Assembly (NCBI RefSeq): GCF_006352475.1
Contig: NZ_VCMZ01000001.1
Span: forward strand, 310,001-374,000
Length of the DNA: 64,000 nucleotides
Reading direction: 5' to 3'
Source of the DNA: Acinetobacter pullicarnis
GTDB taxonomy: Bacteria; Pseudomonadota; Gammaproteobacteria; Pseudomonadales; Moraxellaceae
A program made the position numbers and the translations under genes. Below, piece by piece: positions 15,790-25,607 of this stretch. Numbering within the stretch: position 1 is the stretch's first letter; each line of letters starts with the position of its first letter. Under the pieces are notes generated by a model. That model worked only from the letters and a program-made list of their open reading frames with translations, was not told the origin of the DNA and did no database searches.

Positions 15790-18700
15790 ATGTCCTCATT
15801 GATCAACTTTCTATCTCGCTTTAGTACTGCAACTCTTCAGCGCAGTCTGAGCTATGCTAAACACATTGATAGGGAAACAATTGAGTTCTTTGAGGAAAAT
15901 GATGATGTCACGATGTATGCTCAAATTGAAGGGACAGATTATTACGATACCGCGATTACCTATAATCTTAAAAAAGACCGTTTAATCGATGACGACTGCA
16001 CTTGTCCAGTTGGATATAACTGTAAACATGCTGCTGCTTTAGCGCGGTTATTCTTTCAAGAATATCGTCAGGAATTTCAACAGCGTTATGCTGAATCTCA
16101 ATCTCCGCAGGGAATCGCAAAACGCCGATGGGGGGATGATCAGGCGCAGCGCTGGTTGAATGATTTTAAACGGTATTTGCAACAGACTGAACCAGAGCAA
16201 TCTGTCAAAACAAACAATTATTTAATTTACCTGCTAGATCAGTCGGTCAGCTTAAAGAAATTGACAGTTGATGTTCAGAAAGCCAGACGCAATAAGAACG
16301 GCTCAATTGCAGGGGAAAGTTATTATACCCAATATGAAAATATCACCAGAAAGCATCTGACTTTACCTGAACAAAAACGACAATTATTTAACCAGATTTA
16401 TTATTACGCCAAAATAAACAGTGACGAACGCTTTTATCAAAGCAATCTTGATATCTCCAGCATTTTATTGGAGCAATTCAAATCTTTTATTCAAAGTGGC
16501 GATGTGTATTGGCAAAAAAAGAACCATACTGCACTTCAATGGTCAGAACAAGGCTATCACATCGAACTGATCTGGCAACAAGGTGTAAACAAACAGACAG
16601 AGCATTTAAACATTGAATTGGTCAATGGTGATATTCGACTCGATTTAAAATCAAATCCACATATTCAGATTCTCGCGAGCCATCCACCATGTTATGTGGA
16701 TATTCAACAGAACAAGGTGGGCCAGTTATATGGTGAATATACGGCAAATCTTCTGTACCATTTTTTACAGATGCCTGATCTTCCATCTATGCTCTTGCCA
16801 GAGTTTGAGAAACTGACTCATCAATATTCAGATGTGAAAAATCTGCCTCAACCCGAGTCTATTCAGCATATTGATGTCCTTGAGGGTAGTCCCCAGCCAA
16901 TTTTACGCTTCGGTGTTTTAGATAAATTTGATTGGAAATGGGAAGAGTCTGTTTGTGCTGAAATTGAATTCTCCTATGCAGGCGGAAGAATAAAAGCAGG
17001 TACATCAGGCGACAGTTTTATTGGTGAGCAGCATGACAAAATGGTACGACAGCTTCGGGACTTAGTTCAGGAACAACAGTCAATCCAGCGTTTACAGCTA
17101 TTGGTCGAATCACTGAAGTGGGTGAAAGATCTTAGTTATGACCAGCAATTAAAACTGGATAAACAACGTCTTGATTCTATGGTTTTTGCTTTCTATGGAG
17201 ACTGGATCAAACAGCTGATGCCCATCAATCAAATTGAGTTAATAGGCTGGCAGATAGAGCATCTGGAAAACAGCCCCTTTAACCTGCAATATGTTGAAAA
17301 TTTAAATATTTCTATCACTGAATCTGAAGGTCAGCAGGACTGGTTCAATATCGGGGCGACGGTTCAAGACAGTGCAGGCAATTCTTATAATTTGCTTGAT
17401 GCGCTCGTAGCTTTGGTGCGAGTAAATCCTGATTTACTTGATCCGCGGACTTTTATTCATCTGCATGACAGTCAAATTTTCACCGTGAAAACTGCAGTTG
17501 ATCAACCTGATTTGGCTCTATCCGCTAGGGATATTAAGCCGGTATTGTTGCATCTGCAGAGCATTTTACAGCAAGAAGAGCGCAGTATTGATCGCTATGA
17601 TGCGAGTCAATTATTAGAATTGCAGCATAATCTTGGGATGACATGGCAGGTCAGTGATCGCCTGCAGCAATTTGTACAAAAATTCAAACAAGGCTATCAG
17701 CAACAACTGCCGACACCACAAGGTTTTCAGGGGGAGTTGCGTCCATACCAGCAGCAGGGCTTAGGCTGGTTACAGTTTTTAAGGGAAACCCAGCATGGCG
17801 GGATTCTGGCAGATGATATGGGCTTGGGGAAAACAGCACAAACTTTAGCCCATTTACTCATGGAAAAGCAGGCTGGATATTTGCAGGACAGTCCCGCCTT
17901 AATTGTTGCACCCACATCGCTGATGCATAACTGGTTCAAAGAAGCGGAGAAATTTACCCCTCAGCTGAAGGTATTGCTGCTACAGGGGCCCGACCGCCAT
18001 CAGAATTTTGAGCAGATTCCGCACTATGATATTGTGTTAACCACCTATCCGCTTCTAGCGAGAGATGAAGAACAACTAAAGCAATATGAATATCATCAAC
18101 TCATTTTGGATGAGGCGCAGAATATCAAAAATCCGCGTGCCAAAGCTGCACAGGTAGTACGCCAATTAAAAGCACGACATCGTTTGTGTCTAACAGGTAC
18201 CCCGATGGAAAATCATTTGGGTGAACTGTGGGCACTATTTTATTTCCTGATGCCAGGATTTTTATATTCACAAGAAATTTTTAATAAAAAGTACCGTCAT
18301 CCGATTGAAAAACGCGGTGATCAGCAGTTAAGGCAAAAGCTGGTCAACCGGATTAAGCCCTTCATTTTACGTCGCTTGAAAACTGACGTAGCCAAAGAAT
18401 TGCCAGAAAAAACCACGATTGAAGTCAATATTGATATGAATGACCAGCAATCCAAGTTATATGAGGCTGTTCGTGCCACGATGCAGGAAAATATTCAGAA
18501 AATTGTGGCAGAAAAAGGCTTTAAACGTAGTCAAATTCAAATTTTAGATGCCTTACTGAAGCTACGTCAGGTGTGCTGCCATCCTAGCTTACTAAAGCTG
18601 GATTCAGTGAAAACCGGGCAGGCACACTCTGCCAAACTTGAACAGTTGATGGATATGGTCGTTCCAATGGTGGAGGAGGGGCGAAAAATTCTGATCTTCT

Positions 18701-19137
18701 CTCAGTTTACCTCAATGTTGGAACTGATTGAGCAACAGCTCCATCACGCAGAAATTGGCTATGTGAAGCTGACTGGAAAGACCAAAAAGCGAGATGAAGT
18801 CATTACAGCATTTCAGTCTGGACAAGTGCCAGTATTTTTAATCAGTCTGAAAGCAGGAGGGGTCGGTCTGAATCTAACTGCCGCAGATACGGTCATTCAC
18901 TATGATCCATGGTGGAACCCTGCTGCTGAAGATCAAGCTTCAGATCGTGCATGGCGGATTGGACAGGACAAGCCAGTATTTGTGTATAAGCTGATTACCA
19001 ATAAAAGCATAGAAGAAAAAATTCTTGCCTTACAGCAAAATAAAGCAGAACTGGCACAGTCTATTCTAAGTACCGATCATGAGGGCGAAGCGAAACTGAC
19101 GGAAAATGACGTGATGAACTTGTTTGAGAAATTTTAG
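15790..19137 (+). CDS. SNF2-family helicase with N-terminal SWIM zinc finger
   Basis: This is a large (1,115-residue) ATP-dependent SF2 motor of the Swi2/Snf2 type. A SWIM zinc-binding motif lies near the N-terminus (C70, C72, C78, H80). The C-terminal third carries the ATPase core: Walker A ADDMGLGKTAQT, DEAQ box LILDEAQNIKN, motif III LTGTPMENHLGELW, and motifs V/VI LKAGGVGLNLTAADT and DRAWRIGQ. Such proteins are thought to move along or remodel DNA-protein complexes, and bacterial roles are mostly unproven. The ATG at 15790 is preferred over an in-frame TTG 30 bp upstream. The gene stands alone and converges with the hipA remnant (18-bp gap). It lies inside the IS-rich accessory region, so a mobile or defence-related origin is possible but unproven. 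Confidence 0.9.
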   Translation: MSSLINFLSRFSTATLQRSLSYAKHIDRETIEFFEENDDVTMYAQIEGTDYYDTAITYNLKKDRLIDDDCTCPVGYNCKHAAALARLFFQEYRQEFQQRYAESQSPQGIAKRRWGDDQAQRWLNDFKRYLQQTEPEQSVKTNNYLIYLLDQSVSLKKLTVDVQKARRNKNGSIAGESYYTQYENITRKHLTLPEQKRQLFNQIYYYAKINSDERFYQSNLDISSILLEQFKSFIQSGDVYWQKKNHTALQWSEQGYHIELIWQQGVNKQTEHLNIELVNGDIRLDLKSNPHIQILASHPPCYVDIQQNKVGQLYGEYTANLLYHFLQMPDLPSMLLPEFEKLTHQYSDVKNLPQPESIQHIDVLEGSPQPILRFGVLDKFDWKWEESVCAEIEFSYAGGRIKAGTSGDSFIGEQHDKMVRQLRDLVQEQQSIQRLQLLVESLKWVKDLSYDQQLKLDKQRLDSMVFAFYGDWIKQLMPINQIELIGWQIEHLENSPFNLQYVENLNISITESEGQQDWFNIGATVQDSAGNSYNLLDALVALVRVNPDLLDPRTFIHLHDSQIFTVKTAVDQPDLALSARDIKPVLLHLQSILQQEERSIDRYDASQLLELQHNLGMTWQVSDRLQQFVQKFKQGYQQQLPTPQGFQGELRPYQQQGLGWLQFLRETQHGGILADDMGLGKTAQTLAHLLMEKQAGYLQDSPALIVAPTSLMHNWFKEAEKFTPQLKVLLLQGPDRHQNFEQIPHYDIVLTTYPLLARDEEQLKQYEYHQLILDEAQNIKNPRAKAAQVVRQLKARHRLCLTGTPMENHLGELWALFYFLMPGFLYSQEIFNKKYRHPIEKRGDQQLRQKLVNRIKPFILRRLKTDVAKELPEKTTIEVNIDMNDQQSKLYEAVRATMQENIQKIVAEKGFKRSQIQILDALLKLRQVCCHPSLLKLDSVKTGQAHSAKLEQLMDMVVPMVEEGRKILIFSQFTSMLELIEQQLHHAEIGYVKLTGKTKKRDEVITAFQSGQVPVFLISLKAGGVGLNLTAADTVIHYDPWWNPAAEDQASDRAWRIGQDKPVFVYKLITNKSIEEKILALQQNKAELAQSILSTDHEGEAKLTENDVMNLFEKF

Positions 19138-19252
19138 TTTGGTTTCAGATTACCCTAATCATCTGTAAGTATCTGAAAGTCTGGATGCAATTTTTTCCAA
19201 TGTTCTCTTAATTTTTCTTTCTCTGTACACGACAAAAATAGATAACTCATTG

Positions 19253-19280
19253 AAATAATGTCATAATAATTGTTTTCTAA
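19253..19280 (-). promoter_or_regulatory. ISAba1 outward promoter
   Basis: On the minus strand TTAGAA (19280-19275) and TTATTT (19258-19253) are separated by 16 bp, matching the outward promoter reported for ISAba1. It fires leftward through the hipA tail and antisense to the 3' end of the SNF2-family helicase gene. Confidence 0.75.
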
Positions 19281-19291
19281 CGACGAATACT

Positions 19292-20382
19292 ATGACACAT
19301 CTCAATGAGTTATATCTTATCTTAAACAAATATCTAAAATGGAACAAGTCACATTTAAAGTGCTTTGCGCTCATCATGCTTGTGATTATTTTAAAGCAAA
19401 CATGTAATCTTTCTTCTGCATCTAAAGCCTTGCCCATCAAGTGCTTACCACAATCATTTTATCGACGTATGCAGCGCTTCTTTGCAGGTCAGTATTTTGA
19501 TTATCGTCAAATTTCTCAGTTGATTTTCAATATGTTTTCATTCGACCAAGTGCAACTGACTTTAGATAGAACCAATTGGAAATGGGGAAAACGAAATATT
19601 AATATCCTGATGCTCGCAATCGTTTATCGTGGAATAGCGATACCTATCCTTTGGACATTGCTTAATAAACGTGGAAATTCAGATACGAAAGAGCGTATTG
19701 CTTTGATTCAACGCTTTATAGCCATTTTTGGTAAAGACCGTATTGTGAATGTGTTCGCAGACAGAGAGTTTATCGGTGAGCAGTGGTTTACATGGTTAAT
19801 TGAACAAGACATCAACTTCTGCATTCGTGTTAAAAAAACTTCATTGTCACCAATCATTTAGGAAAGAATCATAAAATTAGTGATTTATTTCGCCATCTTA
19901 AAGTTGGTCAAATTGAATGTCGTAAACGACGGATTTTGGTTGGTCGGGTGAAACTATATATAAGTGCACTACAGTTAGAAAATGGAGAGCTTTTACTCGT
20001 CGTTTCTCCTCAGTTTAATGCCAATGCTATTCAGGATTATGCATTACGCTGGGAAATTGAAACCTTATTCAGTTGTCTCAAAGGACGCGGGTTTAATCTT
20101 GAAAATACGCGCTTGACAGACCCTAGACGAGTGAAAAAATTGATTGCGGTGTTAGCTATAAGCTTCTGTTGGTGTTACTTAACGGGTGAATGGCAACATG
20201 ATCAAAAAAAAGTGATAAAAATAAAGAAGCATGGACGACTCTCAATGAGTTTATTTCGCTATGGTTTAGACTATGTTCAAATGGCGATTCAGCGTTTAAT
20301 TGGTTTTGGGAAAAAAGAAGAGTTTAAGGAAATTTTGGCAATTTTAAGAAGGCAGAACCCTGATAGGATAAGGGTTCTGTGA
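19292..20382 (+). CDS. ISAba1 transposase, made through a -1 frameshift
   Basis: Frame 1 starts at 19292 (MTHLNELYLILNKYLKWNKS) and stops at 19859-19861. A run of seven A's at about 19832 (gttaaaaaaactt) allows a -1 slip, after which the second frame runs to 20382. The combined product has the IS4-type DDE layout: VQLTLDRTNWKWG with the first Asp, VNVFADREFIGE with the second, and YALRWEIETLFSCLKGRGF, the Y-x-x-R-W-x-I-E box, with the Glu. The two-frame arrangement is the natural state of ISAba1, so the gene should be counted as functional. Confidence 0.9.
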
Positions 20383-20787
20383 AATTTGTCGTGTACAGAG
20401 TTTTTCTTTATGAACAGAAATCATAGGTAAGTCTAGTAATAGCACTGGCCATACTGACCGTGCTTTGTCCATGATCGCGTGAAGTTGTTTTTCAATAACA
20501 CGCCATGGAACACCGACTTTTTCAGCCCATTGTTCAAAGTGTTTCATCTCAGCTAAATACCAATCTTTATTTTTGGCAAGATTTAATGCGAAATGACGCT
20601 CATTTTCAATATATACACTGGTCATTAATATATCGTATGCGGGAGATAATCTGGGTGCACTTTTATCATGATAAATCATACTCCAGTTTTTTAAGTGCGC
20701 ATCTCCATTGGCGAGCAAAATATTGACGAGTAAGCGGCTGGCAAATTGCTGAATATCAAGAATTTTGTTATCTGAAAATTGATAAAT

Positions 20788-21737
20788 AGACTTCCGTCAT
20801 AAATCAAAAAACGTACAATTTATTTGATCTTAAATTAATCAGCAAAATTATTTAATTCAAGAGATAATCCTTGGATGAAATTCAAAGATATTCAAAAATT
20901 ATCAAACGTTAAGTTTCGTAGGCTTACCGGTGTTAGTTGGGCTACATTTAACCTCATGTTGGCCGAGCTAAATAAGCATTTACCTCGTCATATTGGTAAA
21001 GGACGACCGCATAAATTACCGTTGGAAGATCGTTTGCTCTTATGTATAGAATATTGGAGAGAATATCGAACATTTTTCCATCTTGGTATGAGTTACGGTG
21101 TATCTGAAACGAGTGCAATTCGTATCACACGTGTTATTGAAGATACCTTAATCCGTTCTGGAAAATTTAACTTGCCAAAACAACTTCCTAATCGAGATGA
21201 AGTGGATTGGGAAGTTGTTGTGATTGATGCAACTGAAATATTAGTTCAACGTCCAAAAAAAAACAGAAGAAATGGTATAGCGGTAAAAAAAAGCGACATA
21301 CCTTTAAATTTCAGCTATCTATGCACTATACAACAGGTGAAATACTGAGTGTATGTGGAAGTCATGGAAGCATGCATGATTTTAAAATATTTAAAAAAAG
21401 TATGAGGAAATTAAAATTTAAGCCCTTTTTTATCGTTGATAAGGGGTATTTAGGGATAAAAAAATTGGGTTTTGGATGCCTCATGCCATCTAAAGCAAAG
21501 AAAACTGAAAAATTAGATTCTGAATTAAAAAAGTTAAATACAGAGATTGGTCGTAGACGAATTCAAGTAGAGCATGTATTTGGAAGGATGAAATGTTTTA
21601 AGATTTTATCTTGTGTATATAGAAATCGTCGTAAAAGATTAAACCTGCGGTTTAATTTACTTGCTGGCATATACAATTTAGATTGGGTGAAAGATAAACA
21701 ATTAAATTGATTGAAAAATGATTTATGAAGGAAGTCT
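20788..21737 (+). mobile_element. IS5-like element copy 1, 950 bp, inserted in hipA
   Basis: Ends are agacttccgtcataaatc and gatttatgaaggaagtct in inverted orientation, with an AAT target duplication on both sides (20785-20787, 21738-21740). The duplication is confirmed at protein level because deleting the element and one AAT rejoins the hipA frame (GKII-YQFSDN). A near-identical copy lies in opposite orientation at 25608-26554. Confidence 0.88.
20875..21710 (+). CDS. IS5-family (DDE_4-type) transposase in two frames
   Basis: The first frame begins MKFKDIQKLSNVKFRRLTGV and contains a helix-turn-helix region (FFHLGMSYGVSETSAIRIT) and VVVIDATEILVQRPKK with the first catalytic Asp. At a run of nine A's (about 21255-21263) a -1 slip leads into the frame carrying SMHYTTGEILSVCG, VDKGYLGI (second Asp) and RRRIQVEHVFGRMK (Glu), ending at 21710. 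Many IS5-family members use such programmed slippage, so this copy is probably competent. It has 9 A's where copy 2 has 8. Confidence 0.82.
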
Positions 21738-22582
21738 AATGATCTTTCCTATCTGCTCATAATTTGTGGTGCTGTATTTCTGATGTGGATATGCGCCGAA
21801 GATCTGAGCAAAGTCTTCGATGTGAATAAGCTCTATAGTATCAGCAGTACTCTGTCTATCAAATCTTTTGATTGCGAAAGCATATTGCTCTTGGGGTAAA
21901 TTTAATGGTGGCAGGTCTTGTAAGAGTGCCATATCCACCAAGCGAATCTCAGGGACATCTATGCCGACTGTTTTGGCAAGGCTCATCATAGAATATTCAT
22001 TTAGTGGAACAAAACCATGTCTGGAAGAAGGAGTTTTGATAATCCAATCCCCTAATAGACTGGATTCTATTGCCTGTGCTAATGTAAAACGCCCATCTTT
22101 GGCTTTCATGGAAAACTTCATTTGGACGCCAGCCAAGGAAAACTTATTATCTGTTCGAATCTCTTGCTTTAAAATCTGATCTGGATTCGAGATCTGCAGT
22201 TTGAATTTTATTTCATCTGGAATTTCTTCTGGATCTAATGGGGTCGCAATGAGTGCTCCAGGTAAGTCATGACCTAAAGCTGCCAATAACTGAAATTCAT
22301 TGTCTATATGTACTTTAAGGCTTTGTGCAATGAGTTCGCGTAATGCGCCTTCTGGTAGCAAGTTTGATAGCAAGGGGGGTAAGCGCTGATGTGTAACATA
22401 GGTCTTTTCTAAAATCTTATCTGCTTGAGGATACAAGGGGGAAGTCAGCAAGCTCAAGGTCTGGCGTTGCTGATCAAATCGGAAAGAATCCGTAAAAACC
22501 AGAATATTTTTTCCGCTCTGAAATCCTGCCAAGTATCCAACGACAGCGTGATGTAATGTTAATTTCAGGACGGCAACAGTAT

Positions 22583-22891
22583 TCATGGTTCCTCTCCTCC
22601 GAGAAGACCCTTCCATGGGTTAGTCATTAAGTCATCCTGATCTTCAATAGTGACTTTAATTTCATCATTCAATAATTGTCTAATCAAATGAACCTTATCA
22701 TCAGGGATGAGCATCAGTTGAGCATTTAATCCTGCCGCGATAATTTCTAAGGTCTCTAATCGAGGGTTGCCCTGACTTTCCAGCTTTTGGTATTGCTGTC
22801 TTGAAATGCCTGTACGGGATTGCATATCAACTTGCTTTAAGCCCAATTGGGTTCGTCTTTTTTTGATTTGCTGAAGTAAAGACTCATTCAT
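22583..22891 (-). CDS. hipB: HipB-like antitoxin (XRE-family DNA-binding protein)
   Basis: About 102 residues. An N-terminal helix-turn-helix (QLGLKQVDMQSRTGISRQQ, then YQKLESQGNPRLETLEII) is followed by a short tail. HipB proteins bind operators upstream of hipBA and neutralise HipA. The stop overlaps the hipA start (ATGA), the tight coupling typical of such pairs. ATG at 22891 is chosen; a GTG three codons earlier (22900) is the alternative. The gene is intact although its toxin partner is broken twice, so it may still repress its own promoter or act on other sites. Confidence 0.85.
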   Translation of the reverse strand: MNESLLQQIKKRRTQLGLKQVDMQSRTGISRQQYQKLESQGNPRLETLEIIAAGLNAQLMLIPDDKVHLIRQLLNDEIKVTIEDQDDLMTNPWKGLLGGEEP

Positions 22892-22922
22892 TGTAGACAC
22901 ATTTATTGCTTTTTAGTGTTAT

Positions 22923-22942
22923 AAGAAACATATTAGTTTCTT
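22923..22942 (-). promoter_or_regulatory. Probable HipB operator
   Basis: A perfect inverted repeat AAGAAAC-N6-GTTTCTT lies 32 bp upstream of the hipB ATG. Position and symmetry suit autoregulation by the XRE protein. No other gene starts nearby. Confidence 0.6.
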
Positions 22943-23177
22943 TTTTCTTGAAAAGCAATTTATGATTTTATCATTTCGATCTGCAAAACAGCCTTAGCTA
23001 CGTAGTGATCTGAAATGACTCTGAAAATACAGTTAAAATTTGCATTCGGACCCGCATCCTTTGTGATGGCCAGTTATTTTGATGCCAAGGAGACCCACAC
23101 ATTTAGAATTTTAAAAGCGGCTTTACGTTTAATTATCTTATGGATTGAAAATTGGGGTAGTGTCAATAGATCTAAAA

Positions 23178-25538
23178 TTATAAAACGATATTATTGTGTG
23201 ATTGTTCTACAATATAGCCTAGAGCTTTATAACTTTTACTCCTTCTCTGAAACATTTTGACAAATATCGGATGGTTAACATCAACATAATCATATACCTG
23301 AACTTCAAATTTACCTTCATTTGATCTATGAATACGCCCAACATATTGAGCCAAAGTGCCTTTCCATGAAATCGGGAATGCCAAGAACAAGGTATCTAAA
23401 CGAGGAAGATCAAAACCTTCACCAATGTATTTTCCCGTGGCAATCACAACATGAGCATCATCTAAATTTTGTTTTTCTTTTATGTTTTTTGTATGGCTCA
23501 TACCTCCCTGTAAAATAGATGTTTTATACCCTAAATCATTCAACTTATTTCTAAGATTTTCGGCATGTTTTCTACGTTCAGTTAAAATTAACGGGATCTG
23601 ACCATTTTGAATACAATGAGATACATCTTTAATAATGGCATTATTACGTTCTGTATCTTCAGTAAGATGTTGCATCAGCTTTGAAATATGTGGTTTATTT
23701 TCGGTACCAAAGAAAATTTCTGGGAATTCACCTTCATAATTTACTTTTATTAATAATTTTTTAAGCTGGGTGTGATTGTTGGATTTCGCTTTGTATACAA
23801 TAGAACCAGCTTGCATGAAAATAATGGGTTGATGCCCATCTTGACGTTCTGGTGTAGCAGTTAACCCGAGAATGTAGTAGGGACTGACTTCACTGAGAAG
23901 AAATTCATAGCTTGGTGCGGATAAATGGTGGCATTCATCTACGATAATTTGTCCGTAATTAAAGGCGATAGGTTTGATTGAATTATTTACACGGTTGATT
24001 AGACTTTGATATGTTGCAATGTCAATTTGATTAGATGGTTTGGCTTTTCCACCTTGTATTGTACCAATTTCGACATCGGCTAAAAATGAATGTAATCGTT
24101 CTTTCCATTGAGAAACAAGTTCTTTGTTATGAACAATAATGAGTGTATTTGTTTGGCGTTTGGCAATGATAGAGATTGCAGTAACAGTTTTTCCAAAAGC
24201 CGTTGGTGCATGTAGAACTCCAACATCGTGTTCAAGGATTTTTTTACATGCCATTTCCTGTTCAGAGGATAATTCGGTAAGTAGATTTATATTGACTAAT
24301 ATGTTGCCTTTAGTACGTTGATCTTTTAGTTTTATTTTAGTATCTTGTTGATTAAGCAAGTGAATTATATCTGTTAGGCATCCTCGTGGTAAACTGAGAT
24401 ATTGTCCTTCAAGGCGGGCACAGCATATGTGTCTTGGAATTCCTGTCGTTGAAAAACGCATTGCTTGTGCTTTAAAAAAACGAGGGTTGGAGAAAGTGGC
24501 TAATCTTTTTAATTGAGCTATCAATTGAGAGGGTAATGTCTGAATTGGAATGTGAATCATATTTGCGAATACCAATTCAATAGCGTCTGGACATCCCGCG
24601 ATCTTTTGATTTTTTTTAGGAATATTTTTTACCCATGGAGCCTCATGGTCAACATCTGTTTGATTCTGTTCGATGAAATTGTAGCCTAGTTCATTCACAA
24701 TATTATTAACTTCAGAAGAACTCATTAATTCAGTTTGTTGTAAAACAGTCCATGGGTCAGTAAAGGCATTAAAGTTACTGTCAATAAAGGTACTATTTCC
24801 TAGCGCTCTTGCGTGCTTTTGTAAGGGTAATGCTATTAAATTTCCAAATCCGCCTGCTGGCATGTGATCTTGATTTGGAAACATACGATCATAAGATTCA
24901 AAATCTAGAGCTGGATAAAGTTCCATGGCCTTATCTAGAATACCTGCACCCATTAAGCGAGCTTGCTTAGCTGCAATTGGTTCAGAGAAAAATATCCAAA
25001 CATGTGCGCCATTACCTGAACGAGAGCGCTCAACCAAAAATGGTATATTTAAAGATAAGCACGCTTCAGAAAATGCAGTTACACAATTTTTCCAATCTGA
25101 TTTATCAAAATCTACTGCGAGTAACCTACATTGATCTGTTGCTAATAGTGGGTAAATGCCTATAACTTTCTGTCCAGTTAAATGAGAATAAAGAACTTCT
25201 TGTGTGATGGGTAATAGTTGACGGCTTTTACAGTCTGAACATTTAATTTGAGGTTTGTAACAAATGCCATGTTTCCACTCATTTGCACAAGCAACAGAAT
25301 AACCAGATTTTCCACTGCTATTTTCCCAACGATAAGCAAAGGTATCAGTTCGTCCAATAAACCTTTGAGAAAATAATAAAAGTCTTTCTTCTGCTGATAA
25401 ATAATTCTTATTTTTTTCTTCAAGCGATATAAGTTTTTCTTTTTCTTGATAAAGGCTTTGATATTCATTTTGTAATAATGTGATTTGGTCTAAAATTTGC
25501 TGTAATCTAACTGCAATTTCTTTTAACTTATTATTCAC
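23178..25538 (-). CDS. AEP primase-SF2 helicase fusion (TOTE conflict-system-like)
   Basis: 786 residues in four parts. Residues 1-50 form a predicted coiled coil. A four-Cys zinc knuckle (C84, C93, C100, C103) follows. Next is an archaeo-eukaryotic-primase-like domain with the metal-binding DFD (D143, D145) and RSRSGNGAHVW (H179). The last part is a DEAD/DEAH-type helicase with APTAFGKT (about 444-451), the DECH box (534-537), GLTATPERQDG and QYVGRIHR. This primase-helicase plan is that of the proteins described as TOTE conflict systems, proposed to defend against invading DNA; that assignment is from memory of the family. No dedicated nuclease gene is visible beside it: hipB lies downstream and an IS copy 69 bp upstream. 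ATG at 25538 is chosen because it begins the coiled coil. Confidence 0.82.
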   Translation of the reverse strand: MNNKLKEIAVRLQQILDQITLLQNEYQSLYQEKEKLISLEEKNKNYLSAEERLLLFSQRFIGRTDTFAYRWENSSGKSGYSVACANEWKHGICYKPQIKCSDCKSRQLLPITQEVLYSHLTGQKVIGIYPLLATDQCRLLAVDFDKSDWKNCVTAFSEACLSLNIPFLVERSRSGNGAHVWIFFSEPIAAKQARLMGAGILDKAMELYPALDFESYDRMFPNQDHMPAGGFGNLIALPLQKHARALGNSTFIDSNFNAFTDPWTVLQQTELMSSSEVNNIVNELGYNFIEQNQTDVDHEAPWVKNIPKKNQKIAGCPDAIELVFANMIHIPIQTLPSQLIAQLKRLATFSNPRFFKAQAMRFSTTGIPRHICCARLEGQYLSLPRGCLTDIIHLLNQQDTKIKLKDQRTKGNILVNINLLTELSSEQEMACKKILEHDVGVLHAPTAFGKTVTAISIIAKRQTNTLIIVHNKELVSQWKERLHSFLADVEIGTIQGGKAKPSNQIDIATYQSLINRVNNSIKPIAFNYGQIIVDECHHLSAPSYEFLLSEVSPYYILGLTATPERQDGHQPIIFMQAGSIVYKAKSNNHTQLKKLLIKVNYEGEFPEIFFGTENKPHISKLMQHLTEDTERNNAIIKDVSHCIQNGQIPLILTERRKHAENLRNKLNDLGYKTSILQGGMSHTKNIKEKQNLDDAHVVIATGKYIGEGFDLPRLDTLFLAFPISWKGTLAQYVGRIHRSNEGKFEVQVYDYVDVNHPIFVKMFQRRSKSYKALGYIVEQSHNNIVL

Positions 25539-25607
25539 TGATTTTTCCTAAAACACAGCTATTACTGTCCTAATATCAAATCTTAAATTAAAGAATTACA
25601 ATATAAT

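Larger units (their letters stand above)
19221..20400 (+). mobile_element. ISAba1 (IS4 family), complete, 1,180 bp
   Basis: The ends read ctctgtacacgacaaa (19221) and tttgtcgtgtacagag (ending 20400), the ISAba1 termini. The element is flanked by a perfect 9-bp target duplication tttttcttt (19212-19220 and 20401-20409), so the insertion is simple and probably recent. It sits in the 3' part of hipA. ISAba1 is known for promoters that read out of its left end and raise expression of neighbouring resistance genes in Acinetobacter. No resistance gene lies beside this copy. Confidence 0.96.
19155..22586 (-). pseudogene. hipA: HipA-type Ser/Thr kinase toxin gene, split by two insertion sequences
   Basis: Three separated pieces on the minus strand form one gene. 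22586-21738 encodes the N-terminal 283 residues (LAGVQMKFSM, FAIKRFDRQ). 20787-20401 encodes the catalytic middle with NGDAHLKNWSM (D-H-x-x-N) and LSPAYDILMT. 19220-19155 encodes the last 21 residues (REHWKKLHPDFQILTDD). Removing the 950-bp IS5-like element plus one AAT, and ISAba1 plus one tttttcttt, gives an uninterrupted frame of about 430 codons, the normal HipA length. The start (22586, SD ggagagg) overlaps the hipB stop as ATGA. HipA kinases phosphorylate tRNA synthetases. This copy should be inactive because the catalytic segment is detached. Confidence 0.9.

Noticed and set aside
19292..20382. ISAba1 transposase as a pseudogene because of its two frames
   Set aside because: The split at the A run is the normal organisation of ISAba1, and the element has intact ends and a target duplication.
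23015..23260. 81-codon plus-strand frame upstream of hipB
   Set aside because: No ribosome site, partly antisense to the primase-helicase 3' end, and no recognisable product. It may be a decayed fragment.
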